Shown in pieces: positions 32,641 through 43,039 of a stretch of 64,000 nucleotides of DNA. A model generated the notes under the pieces. That model was not told the DNA's origin and did not search any database. It saw only the letters and a program-made list of their open reading frames with translations. Source of the stretch: Symbiodinium microadriaticum (lineage: Eukaryota > Sar > Dinophyceae > Suessiales > Symbiodiniaceae); assembly GCA_001939145.1 (NCBI GenBank), contig LSRX01000461.1, forward strand, positions 102,955-166,954, given 5' to 3'. The translations under genes were made by a program, and so were the position numbers. The stretch's first letter is position 1. Each line of letters starts with the position of its first letter.

Positions 32641-35079
32641 ATGCTTCTCGCTTCTTGCTTCTTGCTGGCAGCACCTTTTTCCGCTGCTGCGCCGCTGGAT
32701 CATCTGGTGACGGATCTGCCTGGCCTCCTGAAGCCGCTGCCCAGCAAGGCCTATGCAGGTCTCGTCCACGTGCCTGCACGAAGATATAACTACAGTTGGG
32801 GTGGGAGCGCGGGAGTGTCCCCGGCAGTGGATGCCTTCTATTGGTACTCGGAATCGGAAAAAGCTCCTGAAGAGGATCCCCTCATTCTTTGGCTGCAGGG
32901 TGGGCCTGGGGGCTCCTCGCTGTTTGGGGGCTTTGTAGAGATGGGACCTCTGAAGCTGGATGACAGGTTTGGTGTTTCCGAAAATGGGGACCCTAAGATA
33001 GTACCCTAAATGTTTTAGGATCCTTATTCTAAGGGCCACAAGATAAGGTACCCTAATTTTCGGAAAGACCCAGGTCTTACTACTCATGGAAATATAAAGC
33101 CACGGGTATACCGTCACCGATTGGAAACGAATTCAGTTGGACCGCCTTTGCCGGGCTCATCCTTCTGGAGTATGCCGACATTGGCTTCTCCTCATGTCAT
33201 AGGCAAGACACAGCACCCTGGGTTCCTGAGTAGAACCCTTTTGCCTTTTTTTTTTTTGGGTATGGTCCCCTTATGAAAGCTGAATCACAGGAAAAAGGGT
33301 ACCCTTAGTATTTAGGGGTCACTCAGGAACCTAGGCACAGGTTCGATGCAAATGGGACATGGCCTCGGCCGTGGAAGCCATCCTCGGATTCCTTGATGCA
33401 TTCTTCGACTTGTTTCCCGAGCGACGGGATCGACCGCTTTGGCTGGCCGGCGACTCTCGCGGAATTACGTGTGGTGTTTTGTTGTATTGAAAACTCCAAG
33501 GGAGTATATGAGATGTTATTCTTATCATGGTCCTAGGGGTGCTGAAGAGGTGAGAGCTTTGCCGGAAACCTTGTCGTGGCCGTGGCAGCGGCCTTGCACG
33601 CTTTGGGGCCCGAGAGCAAAGTCCAGCTTGCAGGCGTGCTGCATGGAAGCTCTGTCATAGTTGGGTGGTTATTTTACTTACATTTTATTGCGTACTTAAA
33701 TCCAGTACGGGATACACCTTGAATTCTTAATACTATCTCAACCATGAACTAGGAAATGCTGCGGTGGGGGACTATCAGGGTGTGGTCACTCCCTTCGACC
33801 ATCTACAGGGTGGGCCGCCGCTCAACACTGGAGATATGGGTCCGTTCGATGTCCAAGGACACGTGGATTTTTGGTGGCGGACAGGGCTGACTTCCTCAAA
33901 ACTCTACCACAGCGTGCAGAAGGCCTGCCCTTCACTTGGCCAGGAAAAGCCTGATAGAAGATGTATGAATCTGGGACTCCCACAGTACCACTTTTGCATG
34001 TGTGTTTTCTCTCGGCCTCCTGATTACAGATATGCCGGGAAGAGGGTAATGTAGGGGCCATTATAATTAGAATAGGGGTTTTTGGGGTCTCCTTATTATA
34101 AGTATAACATAACATACCCAAACCTCATTCTAATTATTAGAGCCCCATCTTGCCCTCATGTTTAAGATCCTACTGGGGGACCTAGGAGGCTTTTGCAGCG
34201 CATGAAGTCACGCATTGGCAACTTTGAAGAACTGGGCACAGGTGCCGCATGGTGGAATGTCTACAACATCGACGATACTTGCAGCGACATGCCACATCTG
34301 CAAAGGCATGGAACCTCCGACACGCCGTTAGACAAGCCCAAAGTTGCCGTGGCAAAGACGAAACTTGCGAGTCCGCAGCGCAGTGCCACTTGGGTATGTG
34401 GTGGCATCCGCGCTCTGGGAGATTACTTCAACCGTGCAGATGTGCAAGATGCCATCCATGTGAAGCGCACCACCAAATGGACGGTGAACGATGACGGCAT
34501 CCGATGGCATCATCCAGAAACCGGAATCTCATTTCTAAGCGAAATCAAGCAGCTTGCCATGAAGTATCCGTTCCTTGCATATAGTGGTGACGTTGATGCG
34601 CAGATACCCCACACTTCCACGGAACTGTGGACAGATTCCTTGGGCTTTGAGGAACTGGAGCCATATCAGAAATGGACGCTGAATAAGTACGTCCAGGGCT
34701 ACGTGACAAGGTATGAGCACAACTTCACATTCGCGACGGTGAAAGGTGGGGGATGTTTGAAAACGTGGGAACCCCCTTAAACAGACATAGGGCTTGAGAG
34801 GTGCTCTAAGGAGCGTTGTGAGGTAAATGCCAACAAGTTTGTAGTCACAACAAAGAAAATTATGGAACAATGTTTGTTTCTCAACAAAATCATGAAGCAA
34901 ACCATGAAATAATATAACAACGATAGATGCAGACCTGAGTGGCTTTCTTTGACATACGCCCAGGTGCCGGTCACATGGTCCCACTGCACCGCCCGGCCGC
35001 TGCACAGGCCATGGTCTCTCGCTTTATCGCAGAGCGGTCGCTGCTGGCCCAAGATCGGCGAGCCGAACTCATCGTTTGA
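32641..35079 (+). CDS. Serine carboxypeptidase (peptidase family S10), seven exons
   Basis: Exons: 32641-32966, 33074-33212, 33341-33449, 33550-33645, 33753-34045, 34199-34745, 34964-35079, giving 541 aa, normal for S10. ATG 32641 starts a signal peptide (MLLASCFLLAAPFSAAA), so the enzyme is secreted, lysosomal or vacuolar and would trim C-terminal residues of peptides. Family landmarks in order: WLQGGPGGSS (oxyanion region, about 85-93), NEFSW, GESFAG with nucleophile Ser194, GVLHGNAAVGD, YSGDVD with Asp454, and GAGHMVP with His507. The catalytic triad is therefore complete. Introns 1-6 are GT-AG, GC-AG, GC-AG, GA-AG, GT-AG and GT-AG. Almost all acceptors are AG|G. The exon 5/6 junction is uncertain: an alternative uses an extra 67-bp intron (33963-34029) and acceptor 34185, giving 523 aa. 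An in-frame GTG at 32581 exists but the ATG fits the signal peptide. Confidence 0.9.
32967..33073 (+). mobile_element. Carboxypeptidase intron 1 = family A foldback (introner-like)
   Basis: The 107-bp intron starts GTTTGGTGTTTCCGAAAAT and ends AATTTTCGGAAAGACCCAG, so the inverted repeats sit almost at the splice sites. CAGGT is present at both exon junctions (GACAGGT, CCCAGGT), as expected if a target duplication supplied donor and acceptor. Related copies occur outside genes. Confidence 0.75.
33213..33340 (+). mobile_element. Carboxypeptidase intron 2 = foldback element (introner-like)
   Basis: A 128-bp GC-AG intron. CCTGGGTTCCTGAGT (33217-33231) is mirrored by ACTCAGGAACCTAGG (33321-33335), 14 of 15 positions. 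ACAG occurs at both junctions. The centre holds a T12 run and AAAAAGGGTACCC. I saw no second copy of this family in the window. Confidence 0.7.
34046..34185 (+). mobile_element. Carboxypeptidase intron 5 contains a family C foldback
   Basis: GGGTAATGTAGGGGCC and TATAATTAGAATAGGGG on the left face ATTCTAATTATTAGAGCCCC and TTGCCC on the right. The left inverted repeat begins at the GTAATG donor itself. The acceptor is either 34185 (CCTAG|G) or 34198 (TTGCAG|C). Confidence 0.65.
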
Positions 35080-35292
35080 CCAGCCGCAAAAGCGAGAGTG
35101 TCCGGATTTCGGAGTTCGATGCGATCTTGCTTTGAGTGCTTCTAAGGGTTTACGTAGGGTTCGGGTATGTAGTATGCAAGCCATGGTAAACCCTAAACCC
35201 CTAAACCCCTAAACCCCTAAATCCTAAACCCCTAAACCATAAACCCTAAACCCTAAAACCCTAAACCCTTGGGGCTTGTGTCAAAAAGTTGA

Positions 35293-35785
35293 GGCGCCAA
35301 GCCCGAGGGCTCTTGGGCTTCATGGCGGGTTTCTGCGCGGAATTTTATGGTTTTGTTCTTGATCGCTGGGATCCTTGGAAGTGCTCCCCGAAGCCTTAAG
35401 CCGAAACCCAAAACATCGAAGTTGTGACATCGTGCAGGTTGAGGGTTGTCCATCCGAGGTAGAGATCTTTTGCGACGGGTGTCAGGGTTTTTGGGTTTTT
35501 GGAGTTTTTGGGTCACACCGGAACGAGATGATATGTGCAGTGGCATGGTGAGGGTACCGGGTGAGGTGACATTAAAGCCGGTGTTCCAGAATCTAAACCC
35601 TAAACCCAAAACCCTAAACCCTAATAGGTAGCACTGGCGAGGCCTGGGCGAGGGCTGAGAACGTCATCGCGACCCGCACCTGGCGAACATCTTCTGTTTG
35701 GGCACGACTGCTGATTCCGACTGACCCGCTCTTGTTTGCCGGGTATCTTGCTCCGCCATCTGACGGTCTATTGTCGGACATGTAG
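35293..35785 (+). CDS. Putative multi-exon gene end, unknown protein
   Basis: Coding-like blocks are 35293-35369 (RQARGLLGFMAGFCAEFYGF, GA donor), 35438-about 35480 (VEGCPSEVEIFCDG after GTGCAG|G, phase 0 match) and a terminal exon 35628-35785. The last follows CCCTAATAG|G and runs 51 codons (ARAENVIATRTWRTSSVWAR ... GYLAPPSDGLLSDM) to TAG. The intron before it ends in CCCTAAA units. The join between the second and third blocks is unresolved. This could be a separate gene beginning after the carboxypeptidase stop. Confidence 0.4.
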
Positions 35786-36306
35786 AATTCAGTGGGGCTT
35801 CTCTAAATTAGGGTCCCTTTCAGGGTGCTCTATTGCAAGAGTGACAGCCCTTATATTGAAACCCTAAACCCTAAACCGAGCCTGCAGGGCGTCCCAGCCA
35901 AAGAAGCGGGAAGCACACCTGCAAGGATGGAAGTTCCAGGCGAAAAAGGACGGAGCTTGTTGAAGACCTAAATCCTAAACCCCTAATCCACGGTTTAGGG
36001 TTTAGGGTTAAATTGCCTAACCCTAGCCCCGTAAACCCTAAGCCCTAAACCTCTAAGCCCAAAACCCCTAAAGCCTAAACCTCTCTGCCCAAAACTCTTA
36101 AAACCCGAATTGAGTGCAGGAAGGGAAGGTCAGTGGGTTCCGGGTTGGAGGCTTTTTGTTTTAGGGCTTAGGGTTCAGAGTTTGGGGTTTACGGTTCAGG
36201 GTTCAGGGTCTAGGGTTTTGGGTTTAGGGTTCAGGGTTTAGGGTTAAGGGTTTAGGGTTTAGGGCTCCGGGTCGTAGATTTTTGGAGTTGGGGAGCATTA
36301 CATCAG

Positions 36307-36410
36307 GGAGCCTCGCGCACAAGACTTTCGATGATGTGTTTTTGGGGCACCAGACTGTGCCTCCACCGGGAGGACCCCATCGGGTTTATGATTGCAATCC
36401 GAACTTGTAT
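36307..36410 (+). CDS. Putative exon, unknown protein
   Basis: ATCAG|GG precedes SLAHKTFDDVFLGHQTVPPP, followed by a Gly/Pro segment, ending at TAT|GTAGGG. The frame stays open to 36521. Confidence 0.37.
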
Positions 36411-36687
36411 GTAGGGCTTAGAGAGTTGAGTGTCGCAGTGGGTCATGTCATTGTGGCTCTATGGTCAAGCCACAGCTGGTCTAAAGACAACGGTGTAGTC
36501 TTGCAAGACCACGGCGCTTGAGCTTCCAGGGATAGCTGCACTTCTTGGCCCTTTTTGTCTTCCGAATTCACTAGAAGTCGATCAAGTATCCCTGCACACC
36601 AAAACCCTGTTAAAATTGCAAGGTAATCCCTATCCCTAAACCCTAAACTCAAAACCCTAAACCCTGAGCCACCCCTTGCACTATAAG

Positions 36688-36816
36688 AAACACCAACCCT
36701 ACTTCTACCAAAGCCCAACGCCAAGCCCGAAGGCATGGAAGCTGCACCCAGCACCCAGCAGCAAAAGCAGGGCCACACCCTGGACCCTTCCTTAGAGGGA
36801 AGCTCTCAGATCTCAT
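36688..36816 (+). CDS. Putative exon with consensus GTAAGT donor
   Basis: CACTATAAG is followed by 129 open bases encoding KPNAKPEGMEAAPSTQQQKQ and GHTLDPSLEGSSQIS, ending at a textbook GTAAGT donor (36817). CCCTAAA units lie 30 bp upstream. A low-complexity, probably disordered segment. Confidence 0.42.
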
Positions 36817-37238
36817 GTAAGTAGGGGCCTTGAATAGGCAGCAAAGGGTTTGGGGGGTATGCCATAGCTTTCTTGTGTAGAGACTAGAATCCTAGAACGC
36901 GACACTTGAGATACCCTTACTGGTATTTCGGACCCCTTTGTAGACCCCAAAGCCCTGAAGCTTAATACAAGCGCCACAAAACCCTCGTAGGCATGATAAC
37001 CCCAACAATCATTACACCCAAGCCATTCTAAAGACTCCCCTGAACCCTATAACACCCTGCAAAGACCATACAAAGCCCACAGCAAAAAACAACAGAAAGC
37101 ATCACATCAAAGCACACATACCGCCTCCAACCCCTAAACCCGAAACCTTAAACCCTAAACCTTACACCCTATAAACCCTAAACCCTGAACCCTACACCCT
37201 AAACCCTAAACTCCTAAACCCTAAACCCTAAGCCTCAG

Positions 37239-37332
37239 CTGGCTGCCAGAGAGGCCTCCTCCACCCCCCGGCGGCTCGGGCCTCAGCGGAAAGGCAAGCT
37301 GAGTTCGCAGGGCGCCTCCGAGAAGTTCCTAG
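37239..37332 (+). CDS. Putative basic exon next to a CCCTAAA tract
   Basis: CCCTAAGCCTCAG is followed by LAAREASSTPRRLGPQRKGK and LSSQGASEKFL, ending at TAG|GTATAA. CCCTAAA repeats run to within 10 bp of the acceptor. Confidence 0.4.
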
Positions 37333-37339
37333 GTATAAA

Positions 37340-37485
37340 GTTTTAAAGAAATCTTAGAGTCTAAAAAGGGGTTTTTAGAGTCTAAAAAGGGTGTTTAGAG
37401 TCTAACAAGGGTTTTTTAGAGTTTAAAAGGGGTTTTTTGAGTCTAGAAAGGGTTTTTTTCGAGTCTAAAAAGGTTTTTTGGTTTA
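37340..37485 (+). repeat. ~25-bp tandem repeat (TTAGAGTCTAAAAAGGG)
   Basis: Six imperfect units of TTTTTAGAGTCTAAAAAGGG directly follow the exon-like block at 37.24-37.33 kb. Confidence 0.8.
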
Positions 37486-37606
37486 GTATCCACTTAGAGC
37501 CCCTACATGTCCTAAACCCTACAAGCCAAGACTCCGAAGCACTAAGCTCCCACCCCGAAGCTGCTGCACCTTAAACCCTCAACGCAGGGCTAGGGCTGCT
37601 TGATAT

Positions 37607-37771
37607 AGGGGCCTTAATAGTTAGAATAGGGTTTGGGACTATGTTATACTATCCTTATAATTCTCAGGAGCCCCGCAAAACCCTGTAAGAATGGGGTTTG
37701 GGGCTATGTTAGGCTCTCGTTATAATAGGGAGCCCCCCCCCAAAAACCCTATTCTAAGTACTAAGGCCCCC
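37607..37771. mobile_element. Family C foldback, long or doubled copy
   Basis: ATAGGGGCCTTAATAGTTAG on the left and ACCCTATTCTAAGTACTAAG on the right. The centre repeats AATGGGGTTTGGGGCTATGT, suggesting two overlapping or nested copies. Confidence 0.65.
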
Positions 37772-37859
37772 ACACTTTCAACCCTAAACCCTAAACCCCT
37801 AAACCTTAAACACTAAACCCTAAACCCGAAACCCTAAACCCTAAACCCCTAAACCCCTA

Positions 37860-38042
37860 NNNNNNNNNNNNNNNNNNNNNNNNNNNNNNNNNNNNNNNNN
37901 NNNNNNNNNNNNNNNNNNNNNNNNNNNNNNNNNNNNNNNNNNNNNNNNNNNNNNNNNNNNNNNNNNNNNNNNNNNNNNNNNNNNNNNNNNNNNNNNNNNN
38001 NNNNNNNNNNNAATAATAACAATGATAGCAATAATAATCGTA

Positions 38043-38081
<39 letters not shown>

Positions 38082-38130
38082 TTTTTACTAATAATAATAA
38101 TAGTAATAATAATAATGATAATAATAATTG
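37860..38130. repeat. Assembly gap (152 N) followed by AAT microsatellite
   Basis: N from 37860 to 38011, then AAT/AATG triplets to about 38130. The gap lies between a CCCTAAA tract and this microsatellite and probably contains one or both. Confidence 0.9.
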
Positions 38131-38420
38131 TCGTAATTGTAGTAATTAATGCTACTTATTTTCGGATTTGGGGTCTTGAAGCCAATCAGGGTTCTATAGG
38201 AAATTTTGCCCGGCTCTATTTGTGTTGGATTTTAGGGTTTAGGATTTAGGGCGGCATCCAGAGGTTTAGGGTCAAGAGAGTTACCTAGAGGGTCATACTC
38301 TACCATTTTTAGGGGGTGCCTTGTTCTAAGGTTCTTCTTCTGCTATGCAGAAGACTATGGGGTAGGGTGTGACCCCCTCCCCTAAACCCTAAACCCTAAA
38401 CCCTAAACCGCCCTACGTAG

Positions 38421-38507
38421 GAACAGACGAGGCGAGCTGTGCCGGCGACGCATGTCTACATTCGCCCGCTCCGGGCCCAGCTCCTTTGGGACATTTGATT
38501 GAGGGGT
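38421..38507 (+). CDS. Putative exon between telomeric tracts
   Basis: CCTACGTAG|G follows CCCTAAA units and precedes TDEASCAGDACLHSPAPGPA and PLGHLIE. The donor is not fixed (GAGGG|GTTTC possible). Confidence 0.33.
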
Positions 38508-39091
38508 TTCTACATCCTAAACCCTAAACCCAAAACCCCTAAACCCTAAGCCCTATACCCTAAACCCTAAACCCCTAAACCTATAAAAACTAAACCCTAA
38601 ATTCCTAAACCCTATGCCCTAAAACCTAAAACCCCAAACCCCGCGAAAAACGCACCTCTTGCACTGAGGAATCCATGTGTCACTACAGCTCCAGACTCTG
38701 TGAGAGTTCCCTGGGGTTCTCCATGGCTTATGGGGTCCTGGGTTTAGGGCATGGAGCTGTTGGTTTGATGGACACATATCTTGAGAAAGAGTCTCTGATC
38801 ACCCTAAACCCCAAACACTCTAAACCACCCTAGGCATGCATAGAAGCCCTCATGTGAACCCTTATGAACCTCAAGGGTACAAGCCTTAAGTTATGAGCCT
38901 CAGACTTTCTCGGGGGAAGCGGACTCAAGCAGGAGTTTGGCTGTATACAGATTGTCGATTAGACATGGTGAACGGCGCTTGTTCAGGTAGGGCTAGACGT
39001 AGGTCCATCGGAAAAGTATAATGCAGATGAACTTCTCACGGCCTAGGCACACTAGTCTACTCGTGTCTTCCACGGAAATGAGGGTGTAGGG

Positions 39092-39214
39092 TCATTTGGG
39101 TTCGGGGTACCATGTCAGGCGTTTGTTGAAGTAAAGCTCCTGCTTTTGAACTTTCGAGCCAATCATTGCATGCTCCAACTGCCGCGGTGCCTTTTGTTGA
39201 GAGACTGGGGCATC
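39092..39214 (-). CDS. Putative minus-strand terminal exon, unknown protein
   Basis: On the minus strand CCGCGAG|G opens a 40-codon frame (DAPVSQQKAPRQLEHAMIGS, KVQKQELYFNKRLTWYPEPK) ending at TGA (plus 39092-39094). A second minus frame with an ATG at 39260 (MDKNQDITLELGKPRG) is also open, so frame choice is uncertain. A family D element lies just upstream on this strand, i.e. in the presumed intron. Confidence 0.38.
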   Translation of the reverse strand, partial: DAPVSQQKAPRQLEHAMIGSKVQKQELYFNKRLTWYPEPK

Positions 39215-39262
39215 CTCGCGGCTTCCCAAGCTCAAGAGTGATATCCTGGTTCTTATCCATCT

Positions 39263-39371
39263 GGGTAGTTCTCTAAATTAGGGCCCCTTTTTAGGTCCCC
39301 AAGTACAGGCTACGGCACCCTTATTGAAACAGGGATCCCAAAAGGGGGACCCTAATTTAGAGAAGTACCCA
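39263..39371. mobile_element. Foldback element, family D
   Basis: Ends GGGTAGTTCTCTAAATTAGG and CCTAATTTAGAGAAGTACCC, nearly perfect inverted repeats. Confidence 0.85.
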
Positions 39372-39659
39372 TAGGCCTCATGGTTCTTGAACCCTAAACC
39401 CTAAACCCTAAACCCTAAACCCATATGCCTTATGTTCCTGAACCCCAAGCCCCAAACCCTAGACCCTAAACCCTAAGACCCATGTGCCTTGTGGTTCAGG
39501 AATCCTAAACCCCAAACCCGTATGCCTGAAACCCTAAACCCATATGACTTATGGTTCATGAACCCCTCGACCCCAGAGCTTTATCCCTAGGTCCCAGATC
39601 ACCACGACATCGGGTCCTTGGGTTTTTTGAGAGACGCTGGGAGACCCAAACCTTAAGCG

Positions 39660-40345
39660 GCTGGCCTTTGTTTGGGGTTTAGGGTTTTAGGGCTTTAGGG
39701 CTTTGGGTTTAGGGTTTAGGGTTTTGGGGGTTTAGGGTTTTGGGTTTAGAGTTTAGGGCTTAGGGTTTAGGGTGTAGGGTTTAGGGTTTAGGGCTTTGGG
39801 TTTAGGGCTCAGGGTGGTGGGACATGAAACAGAGCTCCAGGGTTGCTTGCTCAGCGAAATTCCTGCGCTGCATTTCATGGTCTGCGCACGTCTTCCAAAG
39901 CGTCTGAGCGTTCACGCAGTAGGCTTTTCAGGGGTTTAGGGTTGAAAGAGGTGCTGTGGACCTTAAAACCCTAAACCCTAAACCCTAAACCCTAAACCCC
40001 TAACCCCTAAACCCCTAAACCCTAAACCCCTAAACCCCTAAACCCTAAACCCTAAANCCCCACAGGAAAACTTTGCCACAAAAATCCTGAGGCCCCGATA
40101 CCCTTAAGCCCCTCTCAACTCAGCATATATCCGCATGGAAAGAGACTCCACAAAGGCCAAGAACAAAAACGAGGGACTCCTTCGGGAGCCAGCTGGCCCA
40201 AAACCACCGGTTCTAGACACCGGTACCCGTCAAGGGGAGCCCGACTTTTTTTGAGACGCCCAGCAGAAACCCTAAACCCTAAAGCCCTAAAGCCCTAAAC
40301 CCTAAACCCCTAAACCCTAAACCCCTAAACCCTAAACCCTAAACC
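39660..40345. repeat. Opposed telomeric tracts (TTTAGGG then CCCTAAA)
   Basis: TTTAGGG variants at 39670-39810, then CCCTAAA at 39965-40058 (lone N at 40057) and again at 40265-40345. Short unique islands of 60-200 bp lie between and after. Confidence 0.85.
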
Positions 40346-40462
40346 GTGTGAGCCCCAAACCCTTCTTGGGTCCACCGGGAAGACTCGCTTCCAAAGGCCC
40401 GTCTCGCCGGAGGAAGCCACCACGCCCACAGAGAGGCCCGGCTTCGCTTCTAAGTTCTAGAA

Positions 40463-40732
40463 TTGAGGGTTCAGGGTTTAGGGTTTAGGGCCAACAGTAC
40501 ACCGGCCAGAACAACAAAAGTGCTTGAGATATATTCTACGAGTTTCTATCGGGTTTTTGCTTGGTATGATGGGGCTCCAAACGGATTTGTGCGGGGTGTT
40601 TCCGGGCTTTGTGGACCTCAAGCAGTCGATTCATCCGGGTTTGGGGGTATGCGACATCTTTTAGGGACTTTAAATGAGATGCTGAAACAAACAAATAATT
40701 TCTCTCTGACTTATATCAAGAAGAACACATAG
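40463..40732 (+). CDS. Open frame of unusual, AT-leaning codon use
   Basis: A frame of about 80 codons (TTKVLEIYSTSFYRVFAWYD ... NEMLKQTNNFSLTYIKKNT) between telomeric repeats and a TA/GATA microsatellite. Third positions are more A/T-rich than in the carboxypeptidase. Origin unknown; it could be an exon or an organelle-derived fragment, and I cannot match it to an organelle gene. Confidence 0.3.
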   Translation: MRVQGLGFRANSTPARTTKVLEIYSTSFYRVFAWYDGAPNGFVRGVSGLCGPQAVDSSGFGGMRHLLGTLNEMLKQTNNFSLTYIKKNT

Positions 40733-40734
40733 GT

Positions 40735-40833
40735 ATATATTCGTCGTGTGTGTATATTATATATATACATATATGTTATCTGTGTGTATGTATATATGCG
40801 TAAATATACATGTGTATATATATATATACATAC

Positions 40834-40899
<66 letters not shown>

Positions 40900-41085
40900 G
40901 CGTGTGCAGTTTTTTATTTACAAAGTCTCTGACCTACATATGTAATGCACAAATAAATGTGTATGTGTGTGTAAACACACACACACACATGTATATGTAT
41001 ATGTTTACGATGTATGTGTATATGTCTATGTCTATGTCTATGTCTATGTATATGTATATGAATATGTATATGTATATGTACGTCT
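40735..41085. repeat. TA, GATA and TATGTC microsatellites
   Basis: Long compound simple repeat with TATATA, GATAGATA, CACACA and TATGTCTATGTC parts. Confidence 0.95.
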
Positions 41086-41348
41086 GACCCTCAGCTTTCC
41101 AGGACCAACACGAATCATCTTTCAAGCGATGCCACAGAACTTGCTGTGGTTTTCAGGGGGCAGGGTTTAGTTTGCAGGTGGCGTTTGGGTGTGTTGATTC
41201 GTCGCGGGTCTTGCAAGCCTAAATCCAAGCTGTGTTCCGGGGAGGCAGCGGTTGACAATTAGGTTTTCTGTTGCTTGCAATTTCTATGTATTGGGGACTC
41301 AACGTTCCTGTCAGGGTGTAATGCGCCTCCTGCTCTTCGTGTTTGCAG

Positions 41349-41843
41349 TGCGGAGCCCGAAAAATACCCCACAACCTGGGAAACTCCAACAAGAGGTCTT
41401 GCGTGGCAAGCTGAGACTGGCATAGAAGTCGGAGCAAGACTTAATGTAGCAAACCTGATCCCGGTTCTCGGTTCGCCGACCCCCCCCCCCCCCCCCCGTG
41501 ACTTGCACGCTAGTGATAGTGTTTCTCTTTTAGGAAATCCTGCATTTGCCACCAACAAGGTTTGGCGTGCCAGTACTTGACAACACCCTTCTGGTCCGGT
41601 CACTGCCAGTACATTGGGGCAAGCATTTGGCACGTGTCTAGGTAACCCAAGCCCCTCCGCCAGTGTTGGAGAAGCTGCCACGAAGATTGCTGGTATCATC
41701 GCCGAGGCAGAGGCGCGCGGAAGAGTGCTTTTGCCCTTATGGTCAGAAGTTCGCCATGTTTTTTTTTGGCAGGGTGTTCGGTCAAGGCAACCATAGAATG
41801 CCTCTGTACAGACAGGACTTCTTTAAGCCTGCCATCTAGAAGT
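41349..41843 (+). CDS. Unknown gene, four coding-like blocks
   Basis: Block 1, 41349-41445, follows GTGTTTGCAG: EPEKYPTTWETPTRGLAWQA and ETGIEVGARLN. Block 2, 41534-about 41630, follows TTTCTCTTTTAG|G in matching phase 0: EILHLPPTRFGVPVLDNTLL and VRSLPVHWGKHLARV. Block 3, about 41660-41755: VGEAATKIAGIIAEAEARGR then VLLPLW. Block 4, about 41775-41843: GQGNHRMPLYRQDFFKPAI and TAG. The first intron (41446-41533) contains a C17 run. Joins of blocks 2-4 are not settled. I do not recognise the protein with confidence. An earlier possible exon (VAFGCVDSSRVLQA) follows TTTGCAG|G near 41178. Confidence 0.42.
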
Positions 41844-41933
41844 GTTACCCGGTCCCTGATACATACAAACTTGGTTGCAGGGACAGTCGCAATGCAGGTC
41901 CGTCCTTCGGGAAGTACATTGACATGATATAGC

Positions 41934-42012
41934 ATAATATAGGGAGACTATTGTGGGGTTCCTTAATATAAGTATTAGCATACTATACCCCAAAACCCTA
42001 TTGTGATTATTA
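41934..42012. mobile_element. Foldback element, family C
   Basis: ATAATATAGGGAGACTATTG...CCAAAACCCTATTGTGATTAT: imperfect inverted repeats with the family's CTTAATATAAGTATTAGCAT centre. It lies about 90 bp after the preceding gene's stop. Confidence 0.6.
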
Positions 42013-42121
42013 GGCACTTTGATTCCCACGGTTAGGCCATGGGGTGGTGTAGGTAGAGTAGTGTTCTTGAGTCGTGGGGCTTGTTAGGGCGTGTGGGCTG
42101 CGCGTTTTAGCTGTCTGACAG

Positions 42122-42198
42122 GCGAACATCATGAGATGCATGACGTCCGGAGGCCCACCGGTGCATTCGGGTTGAGGGCCATGGATTCCCGTAATCCG
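42122..42198 (+). CDS. Putative exon with GTAAGC donor
   Basis: CTGACAG|G opens a 25-codon block (EHHEMHDVRRPTGAFGLRAM, DSRNP) that ends at a strong GTAAGC donor (42199). Phase 1 in, phase 0 out. Confidence 0.38.
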
Positions 42199-42544
42199 GT
42201 AAGCCATTCCGCAGGATACAGGATATAGTGCCGCATCGAGATACAGTCGAAAGCACAATTCTGGCAAATAGGGTTCGGTGCAGCAAAGTCACATGACGTT
42301 CCTATTGAATCCTACCTATGATTAGCTCCGACACCGCTAGACCCTCAACCCTAAAATCACCCTAAACCCAGCCTAAACCCTAAACCCAGCCTAAACCCTA
42401 AACCCTAAAAGCCCTAAGCCCTAAACCCTAAGCCCTGAACCTTAGACTCTGAAGACTGAAGAGACCCTGAACGTCCCAAACCCTTGAGCCCTGAACTCTC
42501 AAGCCCTTCAGGCCCTGAGAGCTGAAAGCTCCTCTAACCTGGAT

Positions 42545-42880
42545 TCTTGTTAAGGGCTTTAGGGCTTTGGGGTTTAGGGGTTTAGGGGTTTAGGGGTTTA
42601 GGGCTTTGGGGTTTAGGGGTTTAGGGCTTTAGGGCTTTAGGGGTTTAGGGGTTTAGGGCTTTAGGGTTTAGGGTTTAAGCGCTTAAGGGTTTAGGGTTTA
42701 GGGGCTACNGTTTAGGGGTTTAGGGGTTTAGGGGTTTAGGGGTTTAGGGGTTTAGGGTTTAGGGGTTTAGGGTTTAGGGTTTTAGGATTTAGGGTTTAGG
42801 GTTTAGGGTTTATGGTTTAGGGGTTTAGGGTTTTAGGGGTTTAGGGGTTTAGGGTTTTAGGGTTTAGGGTTTAGGGGCCT
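42545..42880 (+). repeat. TTTAGGGG/TTTAGGG tract
   Basis: About 330 bp of mainly 8-bp GGGGTTTA units with a lone N at 42709. It is the longest pure G-rich tract in the window. Confidence 0.9.
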
Positions 42881-42912
42881 TGCCTCCTGCAGGGTTATGT
42901 TGGGTGCTTCTA

Positions 42913-43039
42913 CTACGGTTGATGATACAATTCCTGCATTAGCCCATAACAAGGAATAGACCACAAGTCCCATACTTTAGGGTCCTTAAGGTAACCCTAA
43001 ACCCAAAGCCCTATGCAGGATTTCTATCACCAGCAGTAT
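42913..43039. mobile_element. Foldback element, family B (diverged)
   Basis: TACGGTTGATGATACAATTC on the left; GCAGGATTTCTATCACCAGC on the right. CCCTAAACCC units have entered its centre. Confidence 0.65.

Noticed and set aside
35253..35609. 118-aa minus-strand ORF
   Set aside because: It overlaps plus-strand blocks with matching splice sites and begins and ends in telomeric repeats.
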